DNA from: Altericroceibacterium endophyticum
Lineage (GTDB): Bacteria > Pseudomonadota > Alphaproteobacteria > Sphingomonadales > Sphingomonadaceae
Direction of reading: 5' to 3'
Assembly (NCBI RefSeq): GCF_009827595.1
Contig: NZ_WTYT01000007.1
Span: 124,001-188,000 of the forward strand
DNA: 64,000 nucleotides
The stretch's first letter is position 1, and each line of letters opens with the position of its first letter. The translations under genes were made by a program, and so were the position numbers. The notes under the pieces were generated by a model that worked only from the letters and a program-made list of their open reading frames with translations, had not been told where the DNA came from and ran no database searches. Positions 25,093 to 34,390 of the stretch are shown here, piece by piece.

Positions 25093-26235
25093 TCAGGCGC
25101 GCTGGTCGATCGGGACGAAATCGAGATGATCCGGTCCGGTGTAATTGGCCGATGGGCGGATGATCTTGTTATCCTGCCGCTGCTCTATCACATGCGCGGC
25201 CCAGCCAGACATGCGGGCGATGACGAATAGAGGCGTGAACATGGCCGTGGGCACGCCCAGCAGATCATAGGATACCGCAGAGAACCAGTCGAGATTGGCG
25301 AACATGCGCTTTTCATCCTGCATCACGCTTTCAATTCTCTCGGCAATGGCGAAGCGCCGCTGTGCCCCGGCCTGCTCTGCCAGATCCTGCGCCACGCGCT
25401 TGATCACCGCATTGCGCGGATCGGCCACCGTATAGACCGGATGGCCAAAGCCCATGATTACTTCCTTCGCGGCCACGCGGCGGCGAATATCGGCTTCGGC
25501 TTCTTCGGGGGTGGAATAGCGTTTCTGAATCTCGAAGGCGACTTCATTGGCACCGCCATGTTTGGGACCGCGCAAGGCGCCAATTGCCCCGGCCACGCAG
25601 CTATACATGTCCGAACCCGTGCCGCCGATCACCCGCGCGGTGAAGGTGGAGGCGTTAAATTCATGCTCGGCGTAGAGAATGAGCGAGGTGTGCATCGCCC
25701 GAACATGCTGTTCCGAAGGGGCTGTACCATGCAGCATATGCAGGAAATGGCCGCCAATACTGTCATCATCGCTTTCCACATCCACCCGGCGGCCGTGAAA
25801 GGCGAAATGATACCAATAGAGCAGGATGGAACCGAGTGAGGCCATCAGCCGGTCGGCAATATCGCGCGCATCGGGCGGTGTATGGCCGGCGGGTTCGGGC
25901 AGCACGCAGCCCATCATGGAGACCCCCGAGCGCATCACATCCATCGGATGGGCCGCGGCGGGAATGGCCTCCAGCGCCTTCTTCACGGATTGCGGCAGGC
26001 CGCGTAAACTGCGCAATTTCGCTTTATAGGTCGCCAGCTGCGACCGGGTGGGCAATTCGCCATAGACCAGCAGCCAGGCGATTTCTTCAAAGTCGCTGCT
26101 CTCGGCCAGATCGAGAATATCATAGCCGCGATAATGCAGATCATTGCCGGTGCGTCCGACGGTGCAGACCGCCGTATTGCCGGCCACGACGCCCGACAGA
26201 GCGACGGATTTCTTGGGTTTGAATTCTTTAGCCAT
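25093..26235 (-). CDS. prpC: 2-methylcitrate synthase
   Basis: The 380-residue citrate synthase-family protein condenses propionyl-CoA with oxaloacetate. Family marks are [20 protein letters not shown] at the N-terminus, the [20 protein letters not shown] helix with its active-site histidine, the KHGGANE segment, and [14 protein letters not shown] near residue 265. The short length and lack of the long N-terminal domain match PrpC rather than GltA. The ATG at 26235 is preferred because GGAGG lies 5 bases before it; a TTG six codons upstream is in frame. It lies between prpD and prpB. Confidence 0.95.
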   Translation of the reverse strand: MAKEFKPKKSVALSGVVAGNTAVCTVGRTGNDLHYRGYDILDLAESSDFEEIAWLLVYGELPTRSQLATYKAKLRSLRGLPQSVKKALEAIPAAAHPMDVMRSGVSMMGCVLPEPAGHTPPDARDIADRLMASLGSILLYWYHFAFHGRRVDVESDDDSIGGHFLHMLHGTAPSEQHVRAMHTSLILYAEHEFNASTFTARVIGGTGSDMYSCVAGAIGALRGPKHGGANEVAFEIQKRYSTPEEAEADIRRRVAAKEVIMGFGHPVYTVADPRNAVIKRVAQDLAEQAGAQRRFAIAERIESVMQDEKRMFANLDWFSAVSYDLLGVPTAMFTPLFVIARMSGWAAHVIEQRQDNKIIRPSANYTGPDHLDFVPIDQRA

Positions 26236-26249
26236 AGGTGCCTCCGCGC

Positions 26250-27770
26250 TCAAAAAATACCCGCCGGGCTGTCTTCACCCAGGCGATCGGCAGGAACGGT
26301 GAAGGTCAGCTGCGTGACCTCTTCGGGCGAAAGTGCGGGCAGACGGTCGACCAGCGACAGAAAACGCTCCTGCTCGGCCGGTTCGATGATCCCGTCCGAC
26401 AACTCGCGGAATTTGCGAATGTAATCGGGCCGGGCAAAGGGGCGCGCACCCGCCGGATGGGCATCGGCAACGGCCAGTTCATCGGTGATGGTCCGGCCAT
26501 CCTGCATCGTGATGATCACTTTGCCGCCAAAGGCTTTATCGGTGCCCGCCGCGTGATAGCGTTTCGTCCAGGCCGGATCTTCGCAGGTGCTGATCTTGTG
26601 CCACAGTGCCACGGTGGAGGGGCGCCGTGCCCTCTCCGGGGCGTAGCTTTTTTCATGGTGCCAGCCACCATCCTCCAGCGCGACGGCAAAGATATACATG
26701 ATCGAATGGTCGAGCGTTTCGCGGCTCGCATTCGGGTCCATCTTTTGCGGATCATTGGCGCCGGTGCCGATTACATTATGTGTGTGATGGCTGGTTTCGA
26801 TCAGGATGCTCTTTATCTGCTCCAGATCGCCGATTTCCGGCCCCATCCGCCGCGCCAGATCAATCAGGGCCTGGCTTTGATATTCCGCCGAATATTCCTT
26901 GGTATAGGTGTCCAATATGGCGCGTTTGGCCTCGCCCGGTTCGGGCAAAGGCACGTGATACACATGGCCCGGGCCCGAGAGCAGCCAGGCGATAAAGCCG
27001 TCTTCACCTTCATAAGCGGGTGATGGCGCGCCCTCCCCGCGCATGGCGCGGTCCACCGCCTCGATCGCCATTTTCCCGGCAAAGCCCGGTGCATAGGCTT
27101 TCCAGCTTGAAATCTCGCCCTTGCGAGACTGGCGCGTGGTGGTGGTGGTGTGCAGGGCCTGCTGAATGGCCTGCCATGTCACCTCGGTGGACAGGCCCAG
27201 CAAGGCGCCGATGCCGCCCGCCGCGCTGGGGCCAAGATGCGCGATATGGTCGATCTTGTGTTCATGCAGGCAGATCCCCTTGACCAGATCGACCTGCAAT
27301 TCATAGCCGGCGGCCAGCCCCCGGATCAGCGCCGCGCCATCGCACCCCATGCTTTGCGCAACGGCCAGAACGGGTGGAATATTGTCCCCCGGATGGCTGT
27401 AATCCGCGGCCAGAAAAGTATCGTGAAAATCCAGCTCGCGGACAGCCACACCATTGGCCCAGGCCGCCCATTCGGGGCTGACCGTGACCGTGGCGGCGGT
27501 TCCAAAGAGCGGTGCGCCGCGATTTGCGCCCCCTGCGGTATGGGCGGAAGGGTGGCCCAGAGCCTGGGCCCGGGCAGAGCGGACCGGGCGGCGCGCCAGC
27601 GACGCGGCGGCAACGGCGGCATTGTCGATCACACGGTTGCCGATCATTTCGGCCACATCATCCTCCACCGGCACCGGATCGGTGGCGACAGCGGCCAGTT
27701 TCCAGGCGAGCTGATCCTCGCGCTTCAGTGTTTCGGCGGATTTGTAACTGCGCACATCATGCAATTTCAT
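26250..27770 (-). CDS. prpD: 2-methylcitrate dehydratase
   Basis: The product of about 506 residues is a MmgE/PrpD-family protein. It dehydrates 2-methylcitrate to 2-methyl-cis-aconitate. Characteristic stretches are [67 protein letters not shown] and [20 protein letters not shown]. It is the first gene of the prpDCB operon, 14 bases before prpC. No prpR-type sigma-54 regulator, acnD or prpF is nearby. The ATG at 27770 (GGAAG upstream) fits the family N-terminus [13 protein letters not shown] better than the longer frame. Confidence 0.95.
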   Translation of the reverse strand: MKLHDVRSYKSAETLKREDQLAWKLAAVATDPVPVEDDVAEMIGNRVIDNAAVAAASLARRPVRSARAQALGHPSAHTAGGANRGAPLFGTAATVTVSPEWAAWANGVAVRELDFHDTFLAADYSHPGDNIPPVLAVAQSMGCDGAALIRGLAAGYELQVDLVKGICLHEHKIDHIAHLGPSAAGGIGALLGLSTEVTWQAIQQALHTTTTTRQSRKGEISSWKAYAPGFAGKMAIEAVDRAMRGEGAPSPAYEGEDGFIAWLLSGPGHVYHVPLPEPGEAKRAILDTYTKEYSAEYQSQALIDLARRMGPEIGDLEQIKSILIETSHHTHNVIGTGANDPQKMDPNASRETLDHSIMYIFAVALEDGGWHHEKSYAPERARRPSTVALWHKISTCEDPAWTKRYHAAGTDKAFGGKVIITMQDGRTITDELAVADAHPAGARPFARPDYIRKFRELSDGIIEPAEQERFLSLVDRLPALSPEEVTQLTFTVPADRLGEDSPAGIF

Positions 27771-28139
27771 GAAGCCTGCTTCCTTAATGTCCTCTCCTGG
27801 AATCAAGGCGCATCTCCGGGGGCATGGAGGGGCTGAAACTCAGCGGCCGCCATGCCTGTGCCAGAAGAGCCGGTGGCACCCGCGTCGTTGCGCGGGCCCT
27901 GTCCGGCGATATGCCTTTCATCCTCTGTCACGAGGCTAGGAGCATTGTATGTAGGTTGCAACTGTAACTAACACGCCCGGCTTCACCCGCCTTGAGCTAT
28001 GGACATCACGCGCAGCGCGACATCGCATAATGCTTGGCAGGAGGGATTTTTTGCGAACGATTACTAATAGCATTGCAGTGGCATTCTATTTGGTTTAGCT
28101 GGGCCTCAATTCAGATTCCGATGAAATGGGGCCTTTCCA
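27771..28139. other. Divergent control region of prpDCB and a siderophore-type receptor
   Basis: About 370 bases lie between two divergent genes, with no supported ORF. Visible elements are a perfect palindrome GTTGCAAC at 27955-27962, on the prp side, and an AT-rich stretch near 28050-28080 on the receptor side. Palindromes of the TTTGCAAA type are known sites of short-chain acyl-CoA regulators (PrpR/RamB/PccR types); the match here is only partial and its use is inference. Confidence 0.4.
28059..28076 (+). promoter_or_regulatory. Weak Fur-box-like sequence upstream of the receptor
   Basis: GATTACTAATAGCATTGC matches the classical 19-base Fur consensus at only about ten positions. It lies 64 bases before the start of a siderophore-type receptor, where iron control would be expected. 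Offered only as a candidate. Confidence 0.25.
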
Positions 28140-30323
28140 ATGATCTCGAAATTCAACTGGTTCGCAGGCGCCGCTCTTTGCACATTTGCCATGCCCGCCG
28201 CCGCGCAAAGCGTGGCGAATGACGATATGCAGCGCGCGGAAACGGGGACTTCGTCCGGCACTTCCGAGGCACAGGATGATGAGATCATCGTCAACGGCCG
28301 CTATACCCTGCCCGATGCCATCGACACAGCCACCGGACTGGGCCTGACCATCCGGGAAACGCCGCAATCGGTCAGCATCATGACGGCGCAGCGGATTCGC
28401 GACCAGAATTTGATCAGCGTGGCCGAAGTCCTGGTCAACAGCGTTGGCGTCGCCGTCAATGAAGTGGATGATGTCCGCAATAATTTCTACGCCCGCGGTT
28501 TTGAGATCCGCAACACCCAGATAGACGGTGTGCCTGCGGCATGGACGCTGGCGGGGTCCAATGGCGAAACCAATATCGACGTATCGATCTATGAACGGGT
28601 CGAAATCGTTCGCGGCGCAACCGGGCTGCTGTCGGGTGCGGGCGATCCCTCAGCCTCGGTCAATCTGGTGCGCAAACATGCCGATGCCAGGGAACTGACC
28701 GGCTATGTCACGGCCAGCGGGGGCAGTTGGGACACATTTCGCGCTTCGGCTGATATCGGCGGGGCGCTGACCGACGATGGCAGCATCCGTCTGCGTGCGG
28801 TGGGCCGTTATGAGCAGGGCGAAAGCTATATCGACCTGTATGATAATGAAAAATTCGTTCTTTATGGCGTGGTCGATGCCGATCTTACCGACAGCACATT
28901 GGTGCGCGCGGGGATCAGCCATCAGGAAGGCAAGCCCGACGGTGCGCTGTGGGGCGCCTTGCCGACATTCTACACCGATGGCAGCGTGACGGATTTTGAA
29001 CGCTCGCAAAGTGTGGCGGCGGACTGGACGCATTGGAACACCACCAACCAGAACATCTTTGCGACGATCGAACAGCAAATTGGCGATAATTGGGGCATTA
29101 CCGCGAATTATAACCGGCTGAAAAACACCAATGATAGCGAGCTGCTCTATCTTTACGGCCAGGTGGATAAGGCCACTGGAACCATCGCCTCCAGCAATCC
29201 CTATAAAGCCGATGGCGTCAGCGTTCAGAACAGCTTCGACGGACAGCTGAAGGGTTTCCTGTCGCTGTTCGGGCGCGAACATGAAGTTGTGATCGGCGCG
29301 CTGCACAGTGTGCTGAAACGCCATACGGACAATTATGTGGCGCCCTCCCCCTGGCCAACCGATGTGTCCTTCGTCGGCGCTGGCGGGGCAGATTTCGATG
29401 AGCCTGTTTGGGGCACGGATGCGGTGCGCAACGAAGATGAGCGGATCGAACAGACCGGTTATTACGGTGCCATGCGGCTTAACCTGGCTGACCCGCTCAA
29501 GGTCATTCTGGGCGGGCGTCTGGCAAGCTGGGAACAGCAAGGCATCGCCTGGGGCGTGACCAGTGATTACGGCGATGACGACGTCTTCATTCCCTATGTC
29601 GGCGCCCTGTATGACATTACCCCCAATCACCGGCTTTATGCGAGCTTCACCAAGATCTTCCAGCCTCAGAACCTGCGGGACCGCAATCTGGACCTGCTCG
29701 ACCCGCTGGACGGCAAAGCCTATGAAATTGGCCTGAAAAGCGCCTTCTTCGACAATGCGCTGCAGGCCAGTGTTGCCCTCTTCCGGATTGAGCAGGAGAA
29801 TGTCGGACAGGCTGATATCATGGTCACCCCGCCCGATGGCGGATTGCCGCAGCAGACCTATTTCGCCGCCGAAGGCGTGACGAGCAAAGGCTTTGAAGTG
29901 GAATTGACCGGGCAGCCGCTGCCCGGTTGGAATATCAATGCCAGCTACAGCCAGTTCGATGCCGATGATGCGGACGGTTTTGAAGTGAATACCGATCAAC
30001 CGCGTAAATTGCTGAAGATATTCACCACCTATGACGTCCCCGGCACGCTTGAGGGGCTGACGCTTGGCGGCGGTGTGAACTATCGCAGCAAAGCCTATTC
30101 CGAAGGCAGCAATCCGGTGACCACAGAACCGTTCCGTTTCCAGCAGGACGGCTTCGCGCTGGTCAATCTGATGGCGCGCTATGCGGTGAGTGATGCCTTC
30201 CAGATTCAGGGCAATATCGAAAATCTGTTCGACACCACATATTACAGCCAGATGGGCTTTTTCGAACAATATCGGTACGGCGCACCGCGCAACTTCACGA
30301 TCAGCGCGAATTACGCATTTTAG
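28140..30323 (+). CDS. TonB-dependent siderophore receptor (FhuE/FpvA-like)
   Basis: The 727-residue protein has a signal peptide ending MPAAAQ, a TonB-box-like DEIIVNGRY, and a plug domain with LTIRETPQSVSIMTAQRIRDQN, FYARGFEIRNTQIDGVP and YERVEIVRGATGLLSGAGDPSASVN (here shown in parts). These plug words are diagnostic for hydroxamate-siderophore receptors of the FhuE/FpvA/coprogen group. The barrel ends NYAF, with a final aromatic residue. It lacks an STN domain, so it is a plain transporter, and it would bring a ferric siderophore across the outer membrane. No siderophore synthesis genes are nearby. Confidence 0.92.
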   Translation: MISKFNWFAGAALCTFAMPAAAQSVANDDMQRAETGTSSGTSEAQDDEIIVNGRYTLPDAIDTATGLGLTIRETPQSVSIMTAQRIRDQNLISVAEVLVNSVGVAVNEVDDVRNNFYARGFEIRNTQIDGVPAAWTLAGSNGETNIDVSIYERVEIVRGATGLLSGAGDPSASVNLVRKHADARELTGYVTASGGSWDTFRASADIGGALTDDGSIRLRAVGRYEQGESYIDLYDNEKFVLYGVVDADLTDSTLVRAGISHQEGKPDGALWGALPTFYTDGSVTDFERSQSVAADWTHWNTTNQNIFATIEQQIGDNWGITANYNRLKNTNDSELLYLYGQVDKATGTIASSNPYKADGVSVQNSFDGQLKGFLSLFGREHEVVIGALHSVLKRHTDNYVAPSPWPTDVSFVGAGGADFDEPVWGTDAVRNEDERIEQTGYYGAMRLNLADPLKVILGGRLASWEQQGIAWGVTSDYGDDDVFIPYVGALYDITPNHRLYASFTKIFQPQNLRDRNLDLLDPLDGKAYEIGLKSAFFDNALQASVALFRIEQENVGQADIMVTPPDGGLPQQTYFAAEGVTSKGFEVELTGQPLPGWNINASYSQFDADDADGFEVNTDQPRKLLKIFTTYDVPGTLEGLTLGGGVNYRSKAYSEGSNPVTTEPFRFQQDGFALVNLMARYAVSDAFQIQGNIENLFDTTYYSQMGFFEQYRYGAPRNFTISANYAF

Positions 30324-30388
30324 GATTTGCCGGGCCGGCGTGGCGGGCGCATGTTCCGCTTCGGCCCCTTATCTAATTGAAGGATTGC

Positions 30389-30411
30389 GGCCGGGCGGGA
30401 TTCGTCCGGCC
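30389..30411 (+). terminator. GC-rich hairpin downstream of the siderophore receptor
   Basis: GGCCGGGCG and CGTCCGGCC form a 9-base stem with one G-U pair around a 5-base loop, 65 bases after the receptor stop, followed by ACATTTCTAT. Reasonable but not ideal as an intrinsic terminator. Confidence 0.45.
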
Positions 30412-30448
30412 ACATTTCTATGGCGAGCAGAACAGCCAGATTAAGCCA

Positions 30449-30489
30449 TTTATCCCACATTATTGCTATATTGAAAAATGTGGGATAAA
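30449..30489. promoter_or_regulatory. Perfect 13-base palindrome upstream of the nucleotidyltransferase gene
   Basis: TTTATCCCACATT (30449-30461) and AATGTGGGATAAA (30477-30489) are exact complements around an AT-rich 15-base centre that contains a -10-like TATATT (30467-30472). The right arm ends 8 bases before the ATG, where a ribosome binding site would normally be and none is seen. It is either an operator covering the promoter core or an mRNA stem occluding translation. Confidence 0.7.
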
Positions 30490-30497
30490 ACGCCGCC

Positions 30498-31487
30498 ATG
30501 TCTGTTATTCAGCCCTTTTCCGCCGAGCAGGAACGTGCGCTCATCAATTTGCGGCAACGCTATGAAGCGTGGATCGATGCCGAGCGGGAATTGTTCCGAT
30601 TGCCGTATGATCTGCGGCGCAAGACTGTTGGTGCCTATGAATATCTCTACGAAATATTGGACAGGTCGGGCAATGGCACCAGTCTGGGCGCATGGGATGA
30701 TGACAAACAGGAGCGCTTCGATAGCTATCGCGCGGCGAAGCAATCGGCCAAACAGCGCCGAGATGGGGCCAGCGACACTCTGAGCGAAAGCAGCCGGATT
30801 GCGCGTGCTTTGCGGCTGCCGCTCTTATCGGCGGATGCGGGGCCGATCCTGCGCGAGGCCGATCGGCGCGAATTGCTGGGCAGTCATTTGCTGGTGGTGG
30901 GCACCAATGCCATGGCCGCCTATGCGATTGAGGCGGCCGGCAGCTTTATCGGGGTGCCGGATGAAACCGAAGATTTCGATCTTGCTTGGGCGGCGGATGA
31001 GGCTGGCGATGAAGCGCTGGTCTGGGAGATGCTGAAGGCGGTTGATCCGACTTTTGCCGTCAATTCGGAACGCGATTTTCAGGCACGCAATGCCAAGGCT
31101 TATGAAGTGGAATTGCTGGTCGCCCCTTCCCGCGCCGCCACGCTCGCCATGACGGACCGGCCCAAACCCGTGCCGCTGCCGGAACAGGAATGGCTGCTTC
31201 CCGGACGCCGGGTGGATCAGGTCGTCCCCTGCCGGGATGGCACGCCCGCGCGCATCATTGCCCCCGATCCGCGCTGGTTCGCGCTGCATAAATTATGGCT
31301 GGGCGCGCAGGATAAACGCAATCCGCTGAAACGCCGCAAGGATCTCACGCAGGGCAAGGCCTTGCTTGATACGATCAGCGAGGCGATGCCGCTCTATAAA
31401 TTGGACGATGCCTTTGCCAGCCAGCTGCCGGCAGAATTGGCGCCGATTTTTGCCGATTGGCAATCAACACACGACCAGAAAAACTGA
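30498..31487 (+). CDS. GSU2403-like nucleotidyltransferase-fold protein
   Basis: The 329-residue protein has a helical N-terminal third (QERALINLRQRYEAW..., EYLYEILDRSG). The nucleotidyltransferase core follows with VVGTNAMAAYA (G135-T136 as the GS motif), ETEDFDLAW (D159 and D161 as the DxD pair) and a third acidic strand AYEVELLV (E205). This matches the GSU2403/NTP_transf_8 family, related to AbiEii- and MNT-type nucleotidyltransferases; the catalytic acids are intact. The biological role of the family is not established, and toxin-like roles are possible. No antitoxin-sized partner adjoins. The palindrome in front of it suggests tight control. Confidence 0.75.
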   Translation: MSVIQPFSAEQERALINLRQRYEAWIDAERELFRLPYDLRRKTVGAYEYLYEILDRSGNGTSLGAWDDDKQERFDSYRAAKQSAKQRRDGASDTLSESSRIARALRLPLLSADAGPILREADRRELLGSHLLVVGTNAMAAYAIEAAGSFIGVPDETEDFDLAWAADEAGDEALVWEMLKAVDPTFAVNSERDFQARNAKAYEVELLVAPSRAATLAMTDRPKPVPLPEQEWLLPGRRVDQVVPCRDGTPARIIAPDPRWFALHKLWLGAQDKRNPLKRRKDLTQGKALLDTISEAMPLYKLDDAFASQLPAELAPIFADWQSTHDQKN

Positions 31488-31495
31488 CCACGCGG

Positions 31496-31999
31496 CTATC
31501 GCAGATAGGGACGGATTGCATCCAAGGCCTGGCTTGAGCCGGCAAGGCTGAATTTGTGTGACTTACCGTCGAAGCTGACTTCGACCCATTGGGCTGCGCG
31601 GATATTCTGCACGAAGCGGTTGGTCATGCCCATGCCGGCGGTGGTGTAATTGTCGAACAGAACGTCACTCATCCCGCTGGCAGCGAAATCATAGGCTTGG
31701 CCATTGGAGAAACTGATCTTCACGTCGGCGCCCTTTGTCGGCACCTGACCGCCCAGAGTGACTGAAACGCTGCAATTATCGAAGCTGCAAGACCCGCCTT
31801 CTCCCAGAGAATTGACCATATCCGAACGCGTGATCCAGATTTCATTGCCGCGTACCCGGCGCGGGCTGACCTCGCCAGTTGCATTCGTGTAGGTCCAGAA
31901 TTCTGCACCACCTTCCAGAGACGCCTCGAAATACCATCCATCCGCAGCAGCCGGAGAGGCCGCGGCAAGAAGCAGGGCGGTAAACAGAAATTTTATCAC
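31496..31999 (-). CDS. Small periplasmic protein of unknown function
   Basis: The 167-residue protein has a clear signal peptide (MIKFLFTALLLAAASPAAAD). The mature part is rich in beta-strand patterns and contains two cysteines close together in GSCSFDNCSV, which probably form a disulphide, and a final strand SFDGKSHKFSLAGSSQALDAIRPYL. The latter resembles the C-terminal element of invasion-associated-locus-B-like and similar small exported alphaproteobacterial proteins. It stands between the nucleotidyltransferase (convergent, 8 bases) and the antiporter genes. Function not recognised. Confidence 0.65.
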   Translation of the reverse strand: MIKFLFTALLLAAASPAAADGWYFEASLEGGAEFWTYTNATGEVSPRRVRGNEIWITRSDMVNSLGEGGSCSFDNCSVSVTLGGQVPTKGADVKISFSNGQAYDFAASGMSDVLFDNYTTAGMGMTNRFVQNIRAAQWVEVSFDGKSHKFSLAGSSQALDAIRPYLR

Positions 32000-32051
32000 T
32001 TCATATCCTCGTCAATTACGGGCGGATAACCTTGAGCGCAGCGGTATAGTG

Positions 32052-32999
32052 TCAGGCAGATATAACCAGAAATGTCAGGTAGCCTGCATAACAGGTCAGG
32101 AGCAAAAAGCCTGCAAGGCGTGATATGTGGCGGCTGAAGACGACAAAGCCCAGAATGGCAAAAGCCGACAGGACCATCACCCCCAGATCCACCGGCAGCA
32201 TATCCGCCGGCAGCGACCCCGGCGCCAGCGTCATGGTGGAGCCGCCAATGAAGAGGATGTTGTAAACATTCGACCCTGCAACATTGCCAAAGGCCAGCTC
32301 GGATTCCCCTTTGCGCACGGCCACGATTGCGGTCACCAATTCGGGCAGTGACGTGCCGATTGCCACCACGGTGAGGCCGATCACCGTCTCGCTCATCCCG
32401 ACAAGCTCCGCCAGATCGATCGCGCCGGACACCAGCATCTGCCCGCCGCCGATCAGGACAGCTAGGCCCAGCAGGGTGAGCAGCACCGGACCGACCCAGC
32501 CAGTAGGCACTTCCTCTGTCTCGATCCCAAGGGCATCGGCACTTTGCGCATGGCGGCGTCCGCTGCGCAGGCAATAGAACAGATAGACAAACATCGCGGC
32601 CAGCATGGCGAGGCCAATCGCCAGATCCGCCATACGCGTTGCCGCCAGAGTGAAGAGCATCAGTGCCGCGCCGCAGCCGACCAGCGGATCACGCAGCGCG
32701 CGGCCCGGCGGAATGATGATCGGCGCGACAATAGCAGCGCCGCCCAGAATCAGCAGGCTGTTGGCAATGTTCGATCCGGCTATATTGCCCCAGGCGATGG
32801 CGGGCGATCCGGCCAGAACGGCCTCCACGCTCGTCACCAATTCGGGCATCGAAGTGCCGAAACCGACCACCACCAACCCTATGACCAAGGGGGACAGCCG
32901 CGCCTTCAGCGCCAGCCCGGTGGCCCCGCGGACCAGCAGCTCCCCGCCGCCAACCAGCGCGGCCAAGCCGGCGACCACCAGAATTATCGAAAGGATCAT
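32052..32999 (-). CDS. Calcium/sodium:proton-type antiporter, YrbG/CaxA family
   Basis: The 315-residue membrane protein consists of two inverted halves, each with the alpha-repeat of the Ca2+/cation antiporter superfamily: GFGTSMPELVTS with NIAGSNIANSLLILG in the first half, and AIGTSLPELVTAIVA with NVAGSNVYNILFIGG in the second. A hydrophilic loop with the cluster RSGRRHAQSADAL separates them. It exports Ca2+ or exchanges Na+. It is encoded immediately after nhaA with a 4-base ATGA overlap, so the pair is one operon for sodium, calcium and pH homeostasis. Confidence 0.92.
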   Translation of the reverse strand: MILSIILVVAGLAALVGGGELLVRGATGLALKARLSPLVIGLVVVGFGTSMPELVTSVEAVLAGSPAIAWGNIAGSNIANSLLILGGAAIVAPIIIPPGRALRDPLVGCGAALMLFTLAATRMADLAIGLAMLAAMFVYLFYCLRSGRRHAQSADALGIETEEVPTGWVGPVLLTLLGLAVLIGGGQMLVSGAIDLAELVGMSETVIGLTVVAIGTSLPELVTAIVAVRKGESELAFGNVAGSNVYNILFIGGSTMTLAPGSLPADMLPVDLGVMVLSAFAILGFVVFSRHISRLAGFLLLTCYAGYLTFLVISA

Positions 33000-34225
33000 G
33001 CGGGTTCTTTGGCCTCATTCCGGCCGGCAAAGAACAGGATCGCAAAACCGGCCAGTCCGGCGATGATCGATCCGCCCAGCACGCCAACCCGTACCAGATC
33101 CTGCAGTGCGGGATCATCAAAGGCCAGACCGCCGATAAACAGGCTCATCGTGAAGCCAATGCCGCACAGGAAAGCGAGGCCGACAATATGGCTCCACCCG
33201 GCCCCTTCGGGCATGGGCGACAAGCCGCCGCGCACCGCCGCGAAGATCGCGCCAAAGATGCCGACTTGCTTACCGATCAGCAGGCCCAGCGCAATGCCCA
33301 GCGGGAGCGGGGAAACCAGCGCATCACCGGACATTCCGCCCAGCGCCACACCGGCATTGAAGAAACCGAATAGCGGGATGATGCCAAAGGCAATCCACGG
33401 GTGAAGCCCATGTTCGAGCCTGTGCAGCGGGGAATGCCCGCCACTTTCGTCCGCAGTTGCGGACGGCGTCTGGGTAGCCGCCTTGTGCACGGGCTTGGGT
33501 TTGAGCGGAATGGTCAGCGCCACCGCCACACCGGCCAGCGTTGCGTGCACGCCCGAGGCCAGCACCGCAGCCCAGATGGCGAGGCCGACAATGCCGTAAA
33601 TGCCCAGATGCCGCACACCGGCGCGGTTACAGAGAATCAGCACGGCGATGCCAGCAAAAGCGAGGCCCAGCGGGACCAGCGCCAGCTCCGCCGTATAGAA
33701 CAGCGCAATGATCAGCACTGCCACCAGATCATCGATCACCGCAATCGCCGTCAGCAGAATTTTCAGCGACGCCGGGGCCCGGCTGCCGAGCAGTGCCAGC
33801 ACACCCAGCGCGAAGGCGATGTCGGTCGCGGCCGGAATGGCCCAGCCCCGCACCAGAGCAGGGTCGCCCCCGGCGATCATCACAAACACGATCGCGGGCA
33901 CGGCAACGCCCGCGCCCGCCGCTAAAGCGGGCAGGATACGGGCCGTGGGTGTGGATAGTTGCCCTTCCAGAAATTCGCGTTTTATTTCGAGGCCGACCAG
34001 CAGGAAGAACAGCGCCATCAAGCCGTCATTGATCCAGTAAGACAGCGTCAGCGGCCCGATATAGCTGGCCTTGGCCGCAAAATATCCATCCGCAAAGGGC
34101 GTATTGGCCACGATCATCGCGGCCACCGCCGCACCCATCAACAGGATGCCGCCGGCGGCTTCGATCCGCATGAAATCCCGGAGAGCCTCCAGAATGGCGA
34201 TCGGTGCTTTTGCTATAGCCTTCAT
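32996..34225 (-). CDS. nhaA: Na+/H+ antiporter NhaA
   Basis: The 409-residue protein is typical in length and pattern of NhaA: FMRIEAAGGILLMGAAVAAM, ALFFLLVGLEIKREFLEGQL, GWAIPAATDIAFALGVLALLG, and the essential aspartate pair in AVIDDLVAVLIIALFYT. It exchanges cytoplasmic Na+ (or Li+) for protons across the inner membrane. The 3' part overlaps the CaxA-like gene. About 90 bases upstream of the ATG can form alternative stems, one of which could mask the ribosome binding site, so translation may be regulated. Confidence 0.95.
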   Translation of the reverse strand: MKAIAKAPIAILEALRDFMRIEAAGGILLMGAAVAAMIVANTPFADGYFAAKASYIGPLTLSYWINDGLMALFFLLVGLEIKREFLEGQLSTPTARILPALAAGAGVAVPAIVFVMIAGGDPALVRGWAIPAATDIAFALGVLALLGSRAPASLKILLTAIAVIDDLVAVLIIALFYTAELALVPLGLAFAGIAVLILCNRAGVRHLGIYGIVGLAIWAAVLASGVHATLAGVAVALTIPLKPKPVHKAATQTPSATADESGGHSPLHRLEHGLHPWIAFGIIPLFGFFNAGVALGGMSGDALVSPLPLGIALGLLIGKQVGIFGAIFAAVRGGLSPMPEGAGWSHIVGLAFLCGIGFTMSLFIGGLAFDDPALQDLVRVGVLGGSIIAGLAGFAILFFAGRNEAKEPA

Positions 34226-34237
34226 CGTTCGTCAGGG

Positions 34238-34303
34238 CTCCTTAAACAGGAAGATTACCATGCAGCGGTAGGCGACCATTCTTAAGGTAACGATGTTACC
34301 GCT
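34238..34303 (-). promoter_or_regulatory. Structured leader of nhaA with alternative stems
   Basis: In the mRNA sense, GGTAAC/GTTACC (34300-34295 with 34291-34286) forms a tight hairpin. It competes with AGCGGTA/TACCGCT (34303-34297 with 34270-34264), because the two stems share bases. In addition, CCTTAA (34287-34282) can pair with TTAAGG (34245-34240) of the ribosome binding site. Mutually exclusive helices that involve the Shine-Dalgarno sequence are what a riboswitch or similar device needs. No known class could be matched by eye. Confidence 0.4.
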
Positions 34304-34390
34304 ATCTGGTTGCGCAAAGAATTCGTGGATCGGGCCGGCGGCTTCCCCTGTCCGGCCCGGCTACTGCCTGCATGTTGTCCGGATTGCGTT

